Made by a program: the position numbers and the translations under genes. This document shows positions 8,998 to 17,360 of a stretch of 64,000 nucleotides of DNA, piece by piece (within the stretch, counting starts at the first letter, position 1; each line of letters begins with the position of its first letter). Source of the DNA: Fredinandcohnia aciditolerans (GTDB lineage Bacteria; Bacillota; Bacilli; Bacillales; Bacillaceae_L); the NCBI GenBank assembly GCA_003640645.1, contig QGHH01000013.1, forward strand, positions 80,346-144,345, read 5' to 3'. Below the pieces are notes generated by a model. That model was not told the origin of the DNA, ran no database searches, and saw only the letters and a list, made by a program, of their open reading frames with translations.

Positions 8998-9034
8998 GAA
9001 GATTGAGTTTTACACTTGCTAAAGAAACTCAACC
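8998..9034 (-). terminator. intrinsic terminator of gerK-type operon
   Basis: On the minus strand, GGTTGAGTTT and AAACTCAATC form a stem with a 14-base loop and a TTCTTTT tail. It overlaps the last codons of the GerB-type gene. Confidence 0.7.
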
Positions 9035-10132
9035 TTGCTTTTGCTTTTTTATGAACTGGCGAATCAGACTGATGATAAATAGCAGCGGGATATAGCAAAA
9101 CAATATAGTAGTACCACTAATCAATACCATTTTTTGTATGAGTTGAGTGTAATAGATATCAATAAGTTCGCTATTTACAAAAAGATACAAAGCTAGTAAT
9201 AAAAGCAGAATAGTAGTTGGCTTTAGTTTTGGAAGAGTAACTTTTATAGAACGAACAGCTGACCAAAGATATAAACATATAACTGGCATAATCACTAAGA
9301 GCCAGGTGAATATAAAGATAAACTCAAAGCGTTCCAAAAAAGGAAACTGTATGATTTTTATCATTGTCAAGGTTGGCCATGTTAAGTGCTGAATTTTTCC
9401 TTGTGCAAAAAACATAAACGAGACAAGCGTTATAAACACAGTTATGATTGTTGTAAACAATAAGCCAAAATGCCCCCATTTGCTTGCCTTTTTTCCGTTT
9501 TTTATGAATGGAAAATATATAAGAGCTGTTTCAAACCCTATAAATAAAGGGATAGCTGCTTTGATCGAAATAAAATGGTCTTTTAAACTATGGTCAAATA
9601 GTGGTTGGAGGTAAGACACCTCCAAAAAGCCAACAATATAAAAAAAGGAAACTAATAAGAAAATTGGTATCACGACACCCCAAAATGCAACTCCAGTAAT
9701 AACTCGAAATCCCCCTGAGACCAGATAAAAAGCGAGACAACAAAGCAGAAGAGCATACTCCCAACTAGGAATCCCATCAAAAACCCATACTTGGAGAAGG
9801 TCAATATAACCATACACAACGGCTATTCCGGCTAGAGAAAAATAGCATGCCAACAATAAATTTAACACGCCTCCTAGTTTCTTTCCCAGTAGGTCTTTAT
9901 GAAAAGAAAGAATATCACCTGAGGGAGACTGTTTTAAAATATATAGCATCATATAGAACAAAAGGTGAAGGCTTAAACCTAAAGCTAAAATGGACATCCA
10001 TGCTTCACTACCAGCCCCTTTACTTACATTTCCTTGATATCTTAATAAAGCAATCCCAATTTGAGAGGAGTGGATTAAAAAAAACAGGAAATAAGGCGAG
10101 ACTTGTTTATTTTCGTTAATCTGACTGTTCAT
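9029..10132 (-). CDS. gerKB: spore germination permease, GerAB/GerKB family
   Basis: A 367-residue integral membrane protein with about ten helices, the size and pattern of the B subunit of GerA-type germinant receptors (an APC-superfamily, amino-acid-permease-like fold). Family features include the N-terminal VSPYFLFFLIHSSQIGIALL and the QGNVSKGAGSEAW loop. It sits in the spore inner membrane with the A and C subunits and probably forms the germinant-binding site. It is last in an A-C-B operon, 26 bases after the C gene. The symbol follows the gerK gene order. The germinant cannot be read from sequence. Confidence 0.9.
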   Translation of the reverse strand: MNSQINENKQVSPYFLFFLIHSSQIGIALLRYQGNVSKGAGSEAWMSILALGLSLHLLFYMMLYILKQSPSGDILSFHKDLLGKKLGGVLNLLLACYFSLAGIAVVYGYIDLLQVWVFDGIPSWEYALLLCCLAFYLVSGGFRVITGVAFWGVVIPIFLLVSFFYIVGFLEVSYLQPLFDHSLKDHFISIKAAIPLFIGFETALIYFPFIKNGKKASKWGHFGLLFTTIITVFITLVSFMFFAQGKIQHLTWPTLTMIKIIQFPFLERFEFIFIFTWLLVIMPVICLYLWSAVRSIKVTLPKLKPTTILLLLLALYLFVNSELIDIYYTQLIQKMVLISGTTILFCYIPLLFIISLIRQFIKKQKQG

Positions 10133-10158
10133 AATTGACCATCCTAGTCTTGTCTAGC

Positions 10159-11247
10159 CTAGCCCTGAAGGCCAGAATGTATGATTTCTAAGTTCATCTT
10201 AATATTGATAGGTAGCGTAGGATATTGCTCATAAAAGGATGTTTTTTCCCAATCTCGATCCTTGGATCGAACTATATTTCCAATACCTAGCGGATCTACA
10301 CCGGCTTCTTTGAACTTATTTAAGAGTTCCTCGATATCTTCTTGTACATTTTTTTTAATTATACCTTTAATCATTTCAAGATCTTGTGGATTTTCTAAGT
10401 TGAAACGGTCCGGATGATGTGTAATCGTCCATGTGAGTTTTAAAGAAAGATTTAATTGCTGCTTATCTTTTACCCATTCCCACTTCCTTTTATTTCGAAA
10501 CCCTTGAATCACAATGACTTCCTTCAGATCATTTTCGTCAAGGACAATTTCATATATGGCTTGTGTTCGATAATCCTCTAAAATCGAAAAAGTGAAGGTT
10601 TCTTTCTCATCCAAGTGAAGTTTGAGCTTGTCATTTTTAAAAATACCAACTCGATCAACCTGTATCTTATCGTTCTCGTCAATCGTTATCATTGGTACAT
10701 ACGGATCCATTCCTTCTCCATAGTAATGGTTTAAAAAAACATGCAGGTTCATCTTTGGAAGTTGTTGTCCTGTCATGTTTTGTTTGATTTGATCAGCTAG
10801 CGTCAGGTCTCCTTTTTTTAGGGAGTTAAGTGTTTCCTTGGCACTGTGGGTAGAAACGGCAATTTGTACATTGGTCGCGATTTCTGGTGTCAAAAGAAGT
10901 CGTTCTACTACATCGTTAACACCAGTTTTTGCATAATCATTACCGAACACTATAACCCTAATTTTGGATAAGGCTACTGGGGTACTTGTATGTGTTGACA
11001 TTTTAGGTCTTAATAGCGCAACTGCATCTGTTTTCTCTTCTAAATAATGAATTTTATCGCTCGCCTTGCTCTTGGTATATTCAGGATACAAGGCAGTTCC
11101 AACCATATTCCCGTTCTCGTCTAAATCAAAACCAAATACATGTATAATACTCAACTTATCAACAATCTTAGTTCTTGCACATCCTACTAGGCATCCGATA
11201 CAAACAAATATAATAACAAGTATTCTACCTTTTCTCCGTTTACCCAT
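10159..11247 (-). CDS. gerKC: spore germination lipoprotein, GerAC/GerKC family
   Basis: A 362-residue lipoprotein. A hydrophobic signal (RILVIIFVCIGCLVGCA) ends in the lipobox LVGC, so the cysteine near residue 23 should be lipidated and anchor the protein on the outer face of the spore inner membrane. Ger(x)C features are the early IIHVFGFDLDENG and the C-terminal KEAGVDPLGIGNIVR. It is the C subunit of the receptor, with an unknown but essential role. It starts 29 bases after the A gene and has a weak ribosome site. Confidence 0.92.
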   Translation of the reverse strand: MGKRRKGRILVIIFVCIGCLVGCARTKIVDKLSIIHVFGFDLDENGNMVGTALYPEYTKSKASDKIHYLEEKTDAVALLRPKMSTHTSTPVALSKIRVIVFGNDYAKTGVNDVVERLLLTPEIATNVQIAVSTHSAKETLNSLKKGDLTLADQIKQNMTGQQLPKMNLHVFLNHYYGEGMDPYVPMITIDENDKIQVDRVGIFKNDKLKLHLDEKETFTFSILEDYRTQAIYEIVLDENDLKEVIVIQGFRNKRKWEWVKDKQQLNLSLKLTWTITHHPDRFNLENPQDLEMIKGIIKKNVQEDIEELLNKFKEAGVDPLGIGNIVRSKDRDWEKTSFYEQYPTLPINIKMNLEIIHSGLQG

Positions 11248-11276
11248 ATAATCTCTGCTTTCTTTGTTAGAAAATT

Positions 11277-12800
11277 TTATTCTGAGTTCAGTCCATCTTC
11301 TGAATCTTGGGATGGGGCTGGAGTATATCGTTTGTTACTTAATGGTCTATAGTACGATGGACGTTTCTTAAGATTTACGAAACTAGGCCTTATGAAAGAA
11401 CCAAGTGCCCACCCTTTACGGTAGGGATAAAGTGGAATCATATAAGGAACCCCTAATGACTTGAGTCGAGACAAATGTCCGATAATAAAAAGTAACCCTA
11501 CATAAATACCTAAACCACCCCAAATGGCAGCTAGTATAATAAAAGGATATCTTAACATTCTTACAGCAGTTGACATTTTATATATTGGCGTTGTAAAAGA
11601 AGCTAAGGCTGAGAGTGCAACAATGATCAACAAAATGGTACTGGTAAGTGCTGCTTCAACAGTTGCCTGTCCGATTACAATTCCTCCGACTATTCCAAGT
11701 GTCTGTCCAATTTTTGTGGGCAAACGAGCTCCAGCTTCCCTGAGAAGATCAATTGTTACTTCTAGGAATAAAACTTCAATAACAGGTGGAAAGGGAACGT
11801 TGGCTCTTGAGTTAATAATGGGACCAAGCAAATCCTTTGGTATTACCTCAAAATGGAATGTTAAAATCGCAACATAAAAGGATGTTGCAAACATAGAAAA
11901 AAGCATTCCAAAAATCCGTATTAATTTAAAAAAAGATGCAATTAAAGAAGGTAGATAAAAATCCTCTGGATTTGAGAAAAAATCCATGAGATTTACGGGT
12001 CCTATTACCGCATAGGAGGATTTATCGGTAATCAGGACTACTTGTCCTAATAAAAGCGATCCCACAGTCCGATCTATTCTTTCTGTTGTTACAAATAGTG
12101 GAAATGGTGATGAGGAATGATCGGAAATCAATTGTTCCAGCTGAGTATTGTCAAACACCGCATCTACATCAAGGTTATGTAACCTTTGTTTTGCAGTATT
12201 TACAAACTCAAGATTCGTAACACCATCTATGTAAGCAATGACAACCTTTGTTTGTGTCCTTGTACCAACAACTAATTCATCAAAAATAAGATCTGGTGAA
12301 TGAAGATGCTCTCTTAGCATATGGAGATTTGTCCCAATATCTTCAATAAATCCAACCTTTGGCCCTATCACACTAAATTCATTTTGTGTGTCATTTGTTT
12401 CCCGTTGACCAAGTCTTGCGTTCCCAATCTTAAGTAGAGCAAACTCATCCATTTGATTTTTGATATAAACCACTGTTGCACCTTCATGAAGTGCCTTTTC
12501 AATTTCTTTTGGATCCTTCGAAACTACCATATCCTCAATTGGGATAATATTTTTCAAATCTGATACTTTTTCTACAACAGAAATATTTTCTTTTAAATTC
12601 TGTAAAAGGGACTGTTGTAGTATTTTAGAATCAACTAACGTTTTAAAAAAACTTAATGAAATGTTATCATTTTTCTCAATAGGTGTGATTGTTGTAAAAT
12701 CACTCGACTTTTTTGCTTTGTTTAATACTTCCTCAATGGTTTTTTCCTCAGTTTCGTAACTGTTAACAGCTTGCATGAAATCCTTCTTTTTCCAGAACAT
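11277..12800 (-). CDS. gerKA: spore germination protein, GerAA/GerKA family
   Basis: A 507-residue A subunit of a GerA-type germinant receptor. The N-terminal ~290 residues form the soluble domain, with RTQTKVVIAYIDGVTN near 180 and an ERIDRTVGSLLLGQVVLI strand. About five membrane helices follow, including NVPFPPVIEVLFLEVTIDLLREAG, the best-conserved family segment. The C-terminus is Pro/Ser-rich. The ATG at 12800 has GGTGGAGG immediately before it; an internal ATG eight codons later, with AAGGA upstream, is an alternative. A-C-B gene order matches gerK. Expression in the forespore under SigG is expected from the family; I did not identify a promoter. Confidence 0.93.
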   Translation of the reverse strand: MFWKKKDFMQAVNSYETEEKTIEEVLNKAKKSSDFTTITPIEKNDNISLSFFKTLVDSKILQQSLLQNLKENISVVEKVSDLKNIIPIEDMVVSKDPKEIEKALHEGATVVYIKNQMDEFALLKIGNARLGQRETNDTQNEFSVIGPKVGFIEDIGTNLHMLREHLHSPDLIFDELVVGTRTQTKVVIAYIDGVTNLEFVNTAKQRLHNLDVDAVFDNTQLEQLISDHSSSPFPLFVTTERIDRTVGSLLLGQVVLITDKSSYAVIGPVNLMDFFSNPEDFYLPSLIASFFKLIRIFGMLFSMFATSFYVAILTFHFEVIPKDLLGPIINSRANVPFPPVIEVLFLEVTIDLLREAGARLPTKIGQTLGIVGGIVIGQATVEAALTSTILLIIVALSALASFTTPIYKMSTAVRMLRYPFIILAAIWGGLGIYVGLLFIIGHLSRLKSLGVPYMIPLYPYRKGWALGSFIRPSFVNLKKRPSYYRPLSNKRYTPAPSQDSEDGLNSE

Positions 12801-12969
12801 ACCTCCACCTAACCCTATAAATAGTTACAATTAGTATTTAACAACAAAGAAGGAAGTATTCACCATCTATGATTGTCTTTCTACTAAATCTATCTTCATT
12901 TTTATATATTTCGATTCAGGTTGGGGAAGATTACCTCTTATACTGGCTTTATAAAATTGGAACAAGCGG

Positions 12970-13779
12970 ATGGAGGCAAACCTACACGTCATGAACAATT
13001 ACACGAATGACAATTCGGCAAGACGTTATATTGCAAATGTCAGTATATTTGGTACATCAATCATTCATTTGAGGAACCCATATATTATTGCTTGGTGGTC
13101 GGCGGCTTTTCCGGGGTTTGGCCATTTGCTATTAGACAAATATCATCGTGGATACCTGCTAATTATTTGGGAAGTTATTGTAAATATTAATGCTAACGTA
13201 AACCTTGCAATGATTCACTCATTTCATGGAAATATAGAAATGGCCAAGAACATCTTGGACACGAAATGGCTCCTTATGTACATACCTGTCTACATTTTTG
13301 GGATTTGGGACAGCTACCGATCAACAATTGATCTTAATAATATGTATATACTTGCCGACCATGAAAACCATCGATTTAACACTTTTAGCATGGGGGCTGC
13401 TGGTATCAACTATTTGGATAAAAGAAATCCAATCCTAGTTATTATATGGTCATTGTTCATGCCAGGGTTAGGTCACCTCTATAATCATAAGACGATTACG
13501 GCTTTCTTTCTTATTATTTGCTGTGTAATCTTTTTTTACTTTTCACATGCTCTAGAAGCTGTCTCTCTATTGTTCTTAGGTAAAGTAAACGAAGCTACAA
13601 AAGTTTTAGATCCAGAGTGGTTCTTGTTTTTACCGTCAGTTTTTGGTTTTGCTATTTATGATTCATACATTAATGCAGTTGAAAATAACAAGTTATACGA
13701 AAGGGATCAACGGAATTTCTTAAGAGATAATTACCAATCAAGTCAATTTCAAGTTCTCAAAGGACAAAAAGTGAAGTGA
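12970..13779 (+). CDS. multispanning membrane protein with internal duplication, unknown
   Basis: A 269-residue membrane protein I do not recognise by name. It has an internal repeat: RNPYIIAWWSAAFPGFGHLLLDK near residue 36 and RNPILVIIWSLFMPGLGHLYNHK near 157. Each is followed by a hydrophobic helix and ends in a WDSYR/YDSYIN motif before a soluble tail. The repeated P-G-x-GH-L pattern recalls small TM2-like domains, but this is only a resemblance. It is divergent from the germination operon with a 170-bp gap and co-directional with the next gene eight bases downstream. A spore or germination role is a guess from context. Confidence 0.7.
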   Translation: MEANLHVMNNYTNDNSARRYIANVSIFGTSIIHLRNPYIIAWWSAAFPGFGHLLLDKYHRGYLLIIWEVIVNINANVNLAMIHSFHGNIEMAKNILDTKWLLMYIPVYIFGIWDSYRSTIDLNNMYILADHENHRFNTFSMGAAGINYLDKRNPILVIIWSLFMPGLGHLYNHKTITAFFLIICCVIFFYFSHALEAVSLLFLGKVNEATKVLDPEWFLFLPSVFGFAIYDSYINAVENNKLYERDQRNFLRDNYQSSQFQVLKGQKVK

Positions 13780-13786
13780 TAAATGA

Positions 13787-14254
13787 ATGCAGGTATTTGC
13801 AACGTTTAAAAATAATGATTATTTAGAGATTGCCATCGTGGAGATAGAAAAAAAGGGGATAAAGAGCGAAAATATTTTTGCGGTTCCGCTTGATAATCCA
13901 AAAGAAGACGTAAGACTATTTGATACATTGAAAAAATCGGATGGCACGACTCTTTTTGATGTTGGGGCGGCACTTGCTACGGCGTTTGCTGTAATTGGTG
14001 CAAGCCTTGGATTTAACCTGACTTGGGGGCCAATTTATTGGGGATTAATTGGTGCAGTAATTGGATTTATGATCGGCTTTGCAATCAGACTATATGTAGA
14101 GAATGTATTTAAAAAGAAAAAGAGGTCACGAAAAGGTAAAATTGCTGAAACCATCCTTATCATCGATTGTGATGAATCACAAGCAAAGAAAATAGAAGAT
14201 ATTCTATGGGAGTACCATGCCTTAGGTGTTGCAATAGTAAAGGGAAATATATAA
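13787..14254 (+). CDS. glycine-rich membrane protein, unknown
   Basis: A 155-residue protein: a soluble N-terminal region, two adjacent glycine-rich helices (VGAALATAFAVIGASLGF and YWGLIGAVIGFMIGFAIRLYVE), a basic stretch KKKKRSRKGK, and a C-terminal small-domain segment ETILIIDCDESQAKKIEDIL. The start is seven bases after the previous stop, so the two form a pair. The flanking soluble parts look like the two halves of an alpha/beta domain interrupted by a helical hairpin. No family name is recalled. A hairpin terminator follows. Confidence 0.7.
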   Translation: MQVFATFKNNDYLEIAIVEIEKKGIKSENIFAVPLDNPKEDVRLFDTLKKSDGTTLFDVGAALATAFAVIGASLGFNLTWGPIYWGLIGAVIGFMIGFAIRLYVENVFKKKKRSRKGKIAETILIIDCDESQAKKIEDILWEYHALGVAIVKGNI

Positions 14255-14273
14255 AATCCTACTTATCAACGAA

Positions 14274-14305
14274 AACCTGTCCTTTTGAAGAACAGGTTAT
14301 TTTGT
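14274..14305 (+). terminator. intrinsic terminator after unknown membrane gene pair
   Basis: Arms AACCTGTCCTT and AAGAACAGGTT (one mismatch) have a TTG loop and are followed by ATTTTGTTTTT. The rest of the ~300-bp gap before rlmD shows no gene that I can support. Confidence 0.8.
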
Positions 14306-14552
14306 TTTTGAGAAGAAGGCCAGAGGCACTTTTGCTATTCTAATAGGAGGGACTCCAGCTTGAAAATGGCAGAATGTTAATACTTTCTAGGGGTGTAGGA
14401 ATTCCAAATTTATGAGTTGTGCTTTATACTGGGTTAGTATGTTGTAAAAAAGGATAGAAATGGACTATACTTATATTTCTTCAGAGACTGAAAACGACAA
14501 GATATAGTAACTTGAATATAGATAAAAAGGTTTACCGAGGGAGGAACAATAA

Positions 14553-15941
14553 TTGGCAGTAACGAAACCAGAAACGATGATTGTTGATATAAAAAGCTTA
14601 GATGAAAAAGGTTCAGGACGGGGAGTCGTGTGGCGTGAAAATGAGCACGGTAATAAAAAAAAGCTAAAACTCACGATTCCGCAAACCTTAATTGGTGAGC
14701 AGGTTCGTGTAACGGTTGACCAGCCTGACCGTAAACGAAGAAAAGCGATCGCTGAGGAAATCCTAACAGAAAATGATCAACGTCTTGCACCACCATGCCC
14801 CCATTTTGAAAAATGCGGTGGCTGTGTATGGCAGCACTGGGATTATAAAGGACAGCTTCAGTACAAAACAGATTATGTGAAGCGACAAGTTGAATCACAA
14901 GGTTTCAATCCGGAACTAGTAAAAGATACAATCGGAATGGATGAGCCATGGCATTACCGTAATAAGATGGAATTTACCTTTTCACCTGAAGGATCACTAG
15001 GTTTACATGAACAAGGAAACTTTCGAAAGATCATTTCCCTTGAAACATGCCTAATTGCAGGTGAAAAAATGGTGGAAGGTGCTATGGAAGTAGCACAGTG
15101 GGCAAAAGACCATCAGCTACCTGGCTATAACAAAGATCAGCATGAAGGTCTTCTACGCCATCTTATGGTGAGGCAATCATTTGCTACTGGTGAAATCATG
15201 CTTGCTCTTTTTGCAACTGAGGCACCAGAAGGCAATCTTAAAAATGCCTCAGATGATTTAGTGAAACGTATCGAAGAAAAATTCCCAGAAGTAAAAAGCT
15301 TACTTTGGCTTGAAAATACAGACTGGGCAGACCGCACTCAATCAGAAGAAACACATGTATTAGCGGGACGTGATTTCATTTATGAGGAAATGGACGGATA
15401 TCGTTTCCGTGTCTGGTTTGATACCTTCTTCCAAACAAACCCAACGCAAGCTCAAAAATTAGTAGACCTAGCTGTCGAAATGGGGGAACCGAAGAAAACA
15501 GAAAAAATGATTGATCTTTTCTGTGGTGTTGGAACATTTTCTCTTCCATTTGCCAGTCGTGTTGAAAAACTTGCAGGTATTGAAATTGTGGAAAGCTCAA
15601 TTGAGTCTGCAAAACGCAATGCAAAAGATAATGGTCTATCAAATACGTATTTCTTAGCAAAGGACGCAAGAAAAGGAATTGATGAAGTGCTTGAGAGTTT
15701 TGGTCGACCAGAGTTACTTTTACTTGATCCTCCACGCTCAGGTGCTGGTGGTAAAGTAATGAGAAGGATTGGTCGCTCACAACCAGAAAGAATTGTCTAT
15801 GTTTCTTGTAACCCAGAGACTTTTGCAACGGATATTAAAGAACTTGAGCCTTTTGGATACACCTTAAAAATGGTTCAACCAGTGGACCTATTCCCACATA
15901 CTGTGCACGTTGAAGCAGTTGCATTACTTGTAAAAGAATAA
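14553..15941 (+). CDS. rlmD: 23S rRNA (uracil-5-)-methyltransferase, RumA/RlmCD family
   Basis: A 462-residue SAM-dependent tRNA/rRNA uracil C5 methyltransferase. Domains in order: an N-terminal TRAM/OB domain (about 8-70), an iron-sulfur cysteine set C82, C88, C91 in CPHFEKCGGC plus the cysteine in ETCLIAG, and the Rossmann methyltransferase core with MIDLFCGVGTFSLPFA and LLLDPPRSGAG. The catalytic cysteine is in VYVSCNPETFATD, followed by the general-base glutamate region near the end (HTVHVEAV). In Bacillus one such enzyme modifies both U747 and U1939 of 23S rRNA. It starts at TTG with a GAGGGAGG site. It is monocistronic. Confidence 0.92.
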   Translation: MAVTKPETMIVDIKSLDEKGSGRGVVWRENEHGNKKKLKLTIPQTLIGEQVRVTVDQPDRKRRKAIAEEILTENDQRLAPPCPHFEKCGGCVWQHWDYKGQLQYKTDYVKRQVESQGFNPELVKDTIGMDEPWHYRNKMEFTFSPEGSLGLHEQGNFRKIISLETCLIAGEKMVEGAMEVAQWAKDHQLPGYNKDQHEGLLRHLMVRQSFATGEIMLALFATEAPEGNLKNASDDLVKRIEEKFPEVKSLLWLENTDWADRTQSEETHVLAGRDFIYEEMDGYRFRVWFDTFFQTNPTQAQKLVDLAVEMGEPKKTEKMIDLFCGVGTFSLPFASRVEKLAGIEIVESSIESAKRNAKDNGLSNTYFLAKDARKGIDEVLESFGRPELLLLDPPRSGAGGKVMRRIGRSQPERIVYVSCNPETFATDIKELEPFGYTLKMVQPVDLFPHTVHVEAVALLVKE

Positions 15942-15950
15942 TGATAAGCT

Positions 15951-15984
15951 AAAGCCTTCCGGGTGTTCCGGAAGGCTTTCTATT
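15951..15984 (+). terminator. intrinsic terminator after rlmD
   Basis: Perfect 12-bp arms AAAGCCTTCCGG and CCGGAAGGCTTT surround a GTGTT loop, followed by CTATTTTG. The right arm CCGGAAGGCTTT recurs exactly at 16194-16205, on the far side of the 21-nt array. Confidence 0.92.
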
Positions 15985-16003
15985 TTGCTCCGAATCGAGG
16001 GTG

Positions 16004-16150
16004 TGTCCGATAAAATTAGGATAATGTCCGATAACTTGAAAGTAGTGTCCGATAAAATCAGGACTATGTCCGATATCTTGAAAATTATGTCCGATAAATC
16101 AGTAACTTTGTCCGAAATCCAGCTAACTTCGTCCGAGGAAAATTATCCGA
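16004..16150. repeat. 21-nt tandem array (TGTCCGATAA core)
   Basis: Seven units start with TGTCCGA (the last CGTCCGA) at 16004, 16025, 16046, 16067, 16088, 16109 and 16130, an exact 21-base period. The core TGTCCGATAA is followed by a variable 11-base tail. The frame from a TTG at 15985 is open through the array and reads as seven-residue repeats of the type (V/M)SDKIRI. There is no convincing ribosome site, so I treat it as non-coding. The whole 390-bp gap between rlmD and the CDF gene holds this array, two hairpins and nothing else recognised. Confidence 0.9.
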
Positions 16151-16175
16151 TACATCAAAACTTTTCCATATAGTC

Positions 16176-16205
16176 GCCCTTCCGGAGAAACCGCCGGAAG
16201 GCTTT
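16176..16205 (+). other. second CCTTCCGG hairpin, remnant or duplicated terminator
   Basis: CCTTCCGG (16178-16185) and CCGGAAGG (16194-16201) form a hairpin. Its right side CCGGAAGGCTTT is identical to the right arm of the rlmD terminator, but here it is followed by AAATAGGG rather than a T run. The 21-nt array lies between the two copies, suggesting array insertion with duplication of the terminator. Confidence 0.7.
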
Positions 16206-16333
16206 AAATAGGGCTCTAAATGGAAGTTTGCGGAACACACCCTTTCTAGATTTACCGCAATTCTTCTGATAAATTTTTCAAAAGTAATAAATACTACAAG
16301 TATTACCAAAAGAATCATCCTTTGGAGGTCTCT

Positions 16334-17302
16334 ATGTCGAAAAAACAAAGTTTATTAAAGAACGGAAATAAGTCATCTTTGATTGCTTCTATTGTAAATA
16401 CAATAATTGCGATTATTAAAGGAGTTGCATACTTCTTCACGGGGAATGTCGCGATGTTTGCTGAAACAATGCATTCACTAGGTGACGCAGCCAATCAATT
16501 TTTCGTATACATTGGTAGTGCATTAAGTAAAAAAATGCCGAACGAAAAATATCCAAACGGTTTTGGCCGCCTTGTTAATTTGGTTTTACTCGGTGCCGTG
16601 ATCATTGTAGGAATTATGAGTTATGAAACAATAAAAGAGGGATATCATCATATTAAACACCCAACCGAATCGAGTGGGATTGCCATTAATCTGTCTGTTT
16701 TAGGGTTAGCTGTAATTTTGGAGTCTTATGTTCTTTTTAAGGCGATGAAGGAAGTTTTACATGAAGCACGGGTGGAAGCTAAAGGATTTGCAGCAATCGG
16801 CAAAAGTTTCAACCATTTAGGGAGAGCTACACCTGCCACAAAACTTGTATTCATGGAGGATTTAGTGGCAACCCTTGGTGGAGTCATTGCAATTATTGGA
16901 ATTCTGCTCTCCTATTATGGAGGTTGGCATGCCGCTGAAGGAATTGCATCAATCATAATTGGATTAATGATGTTTTACGTAGTGGGCAGAGTATTCTTGG
17001 ATAATGCCAAAGGGGTACTTGGTGAAGCGGATGAAGAGCTAGAAAACAAAATTGCTGAGCTTATTTATACAAATCCAGAAATTAAAGATATCAACGCATT
17101 GTTTGCCATGAAGGAAGGAGAGGATTTCCATATCGAAATGAAGCTGGAAATAGATTGCAATATAACTGTTAAAGAGGCTGTTAAAATAAAAGAACGCATT
17201 GAGGAAAAAATCCAAGCAATGAATGGAGTGACTGATGTCATCATTGAATTTGTAGAAGATGATGGGGTTAAATCATGGAAACAAGGGTTAGTTACAAAGT
17301 AG
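16334..17302 (+). CDS. cation diffusion facilitator (CDF) metal transporter
   Basis: A 322-residue membrane transporter of the CDF family, which exports divalent metals such as Zn, Mn or Fe in exchange for protons. About six helices span residues 15-225; GNVAMFAETMHSLGDAANQ is the helix-2 metal-site segment (with its His and Asp residues), and FMEDLVATLGG supplies the acidic residue of helix 5. A C-terminal cytoplasmic ferredoxin-like domain (about 230-315) ends the protein. The ATG at 16334 is chosen because GGAGG lies seven bases ahead; the TTG at 16322 overlaps that site. Metal specificity cannot be read. It shares a terminator with the converging BCCT gene. Confidence 0.9.
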   Translation: MSKKQSLLKNGNKSSLIASIVNTIIAIIKGVAYFFTGNVAMFAETMHSLGDAANQFFVYIGSALSKKMPNEKYPNGFGRLVNLVLLGAVIIVGIMSYETIKEGYHHIKHPTESSGIAINLSVLGLAVILESYVLFKAMKEVLHEARVEAKGFAAIGKSFNHLGRATPATKLVFMEDLVATLGGVIAIIGILLSYYGGWHAAEGIASIIIGLMMFYVVGRVFLDNAKGVLGEADEELENKIAELIYTNPEIKDINALFAMKEGEDFHIEMKLEIDCNITVKEAVKIKERIEEKIQAMNGVTDVIIEFVEDDGVKSWKQGLVTK

Positions 17303-17318
17303 ATAACGAAAAGATTTT

Positions 17319-17360
17319 AAAAATCAAAAAAACCGGCACAATGCCGGTTTTTTGATTTTT
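17319..17360. terminator. bidirectional terminator between CDF and BCCT genes
   Basis: A long near-perfect stem (17319-17337 with 17342-17360) has the core ACCGGCA/TGCCGGT and A- and T-rich flanks on both sides. It can end both converging genes. Confidence 0.93.

Noticed and set aside
14461-14508. 15-codon frame starting ATGGACTAT ahead of rlmD as a leader peptide
   Set aside because: Too short to support, and there is no associated attenuator hairpin.
15985-16173. 62-codon frame over the 21-nt array as a real gene
   Set aside because: A TTG start without a ribosome site lies directly after the rlmD terminator, and the frame stays open mainly because the period is a multiple of three. Kept as a hypothesis in the findings only.
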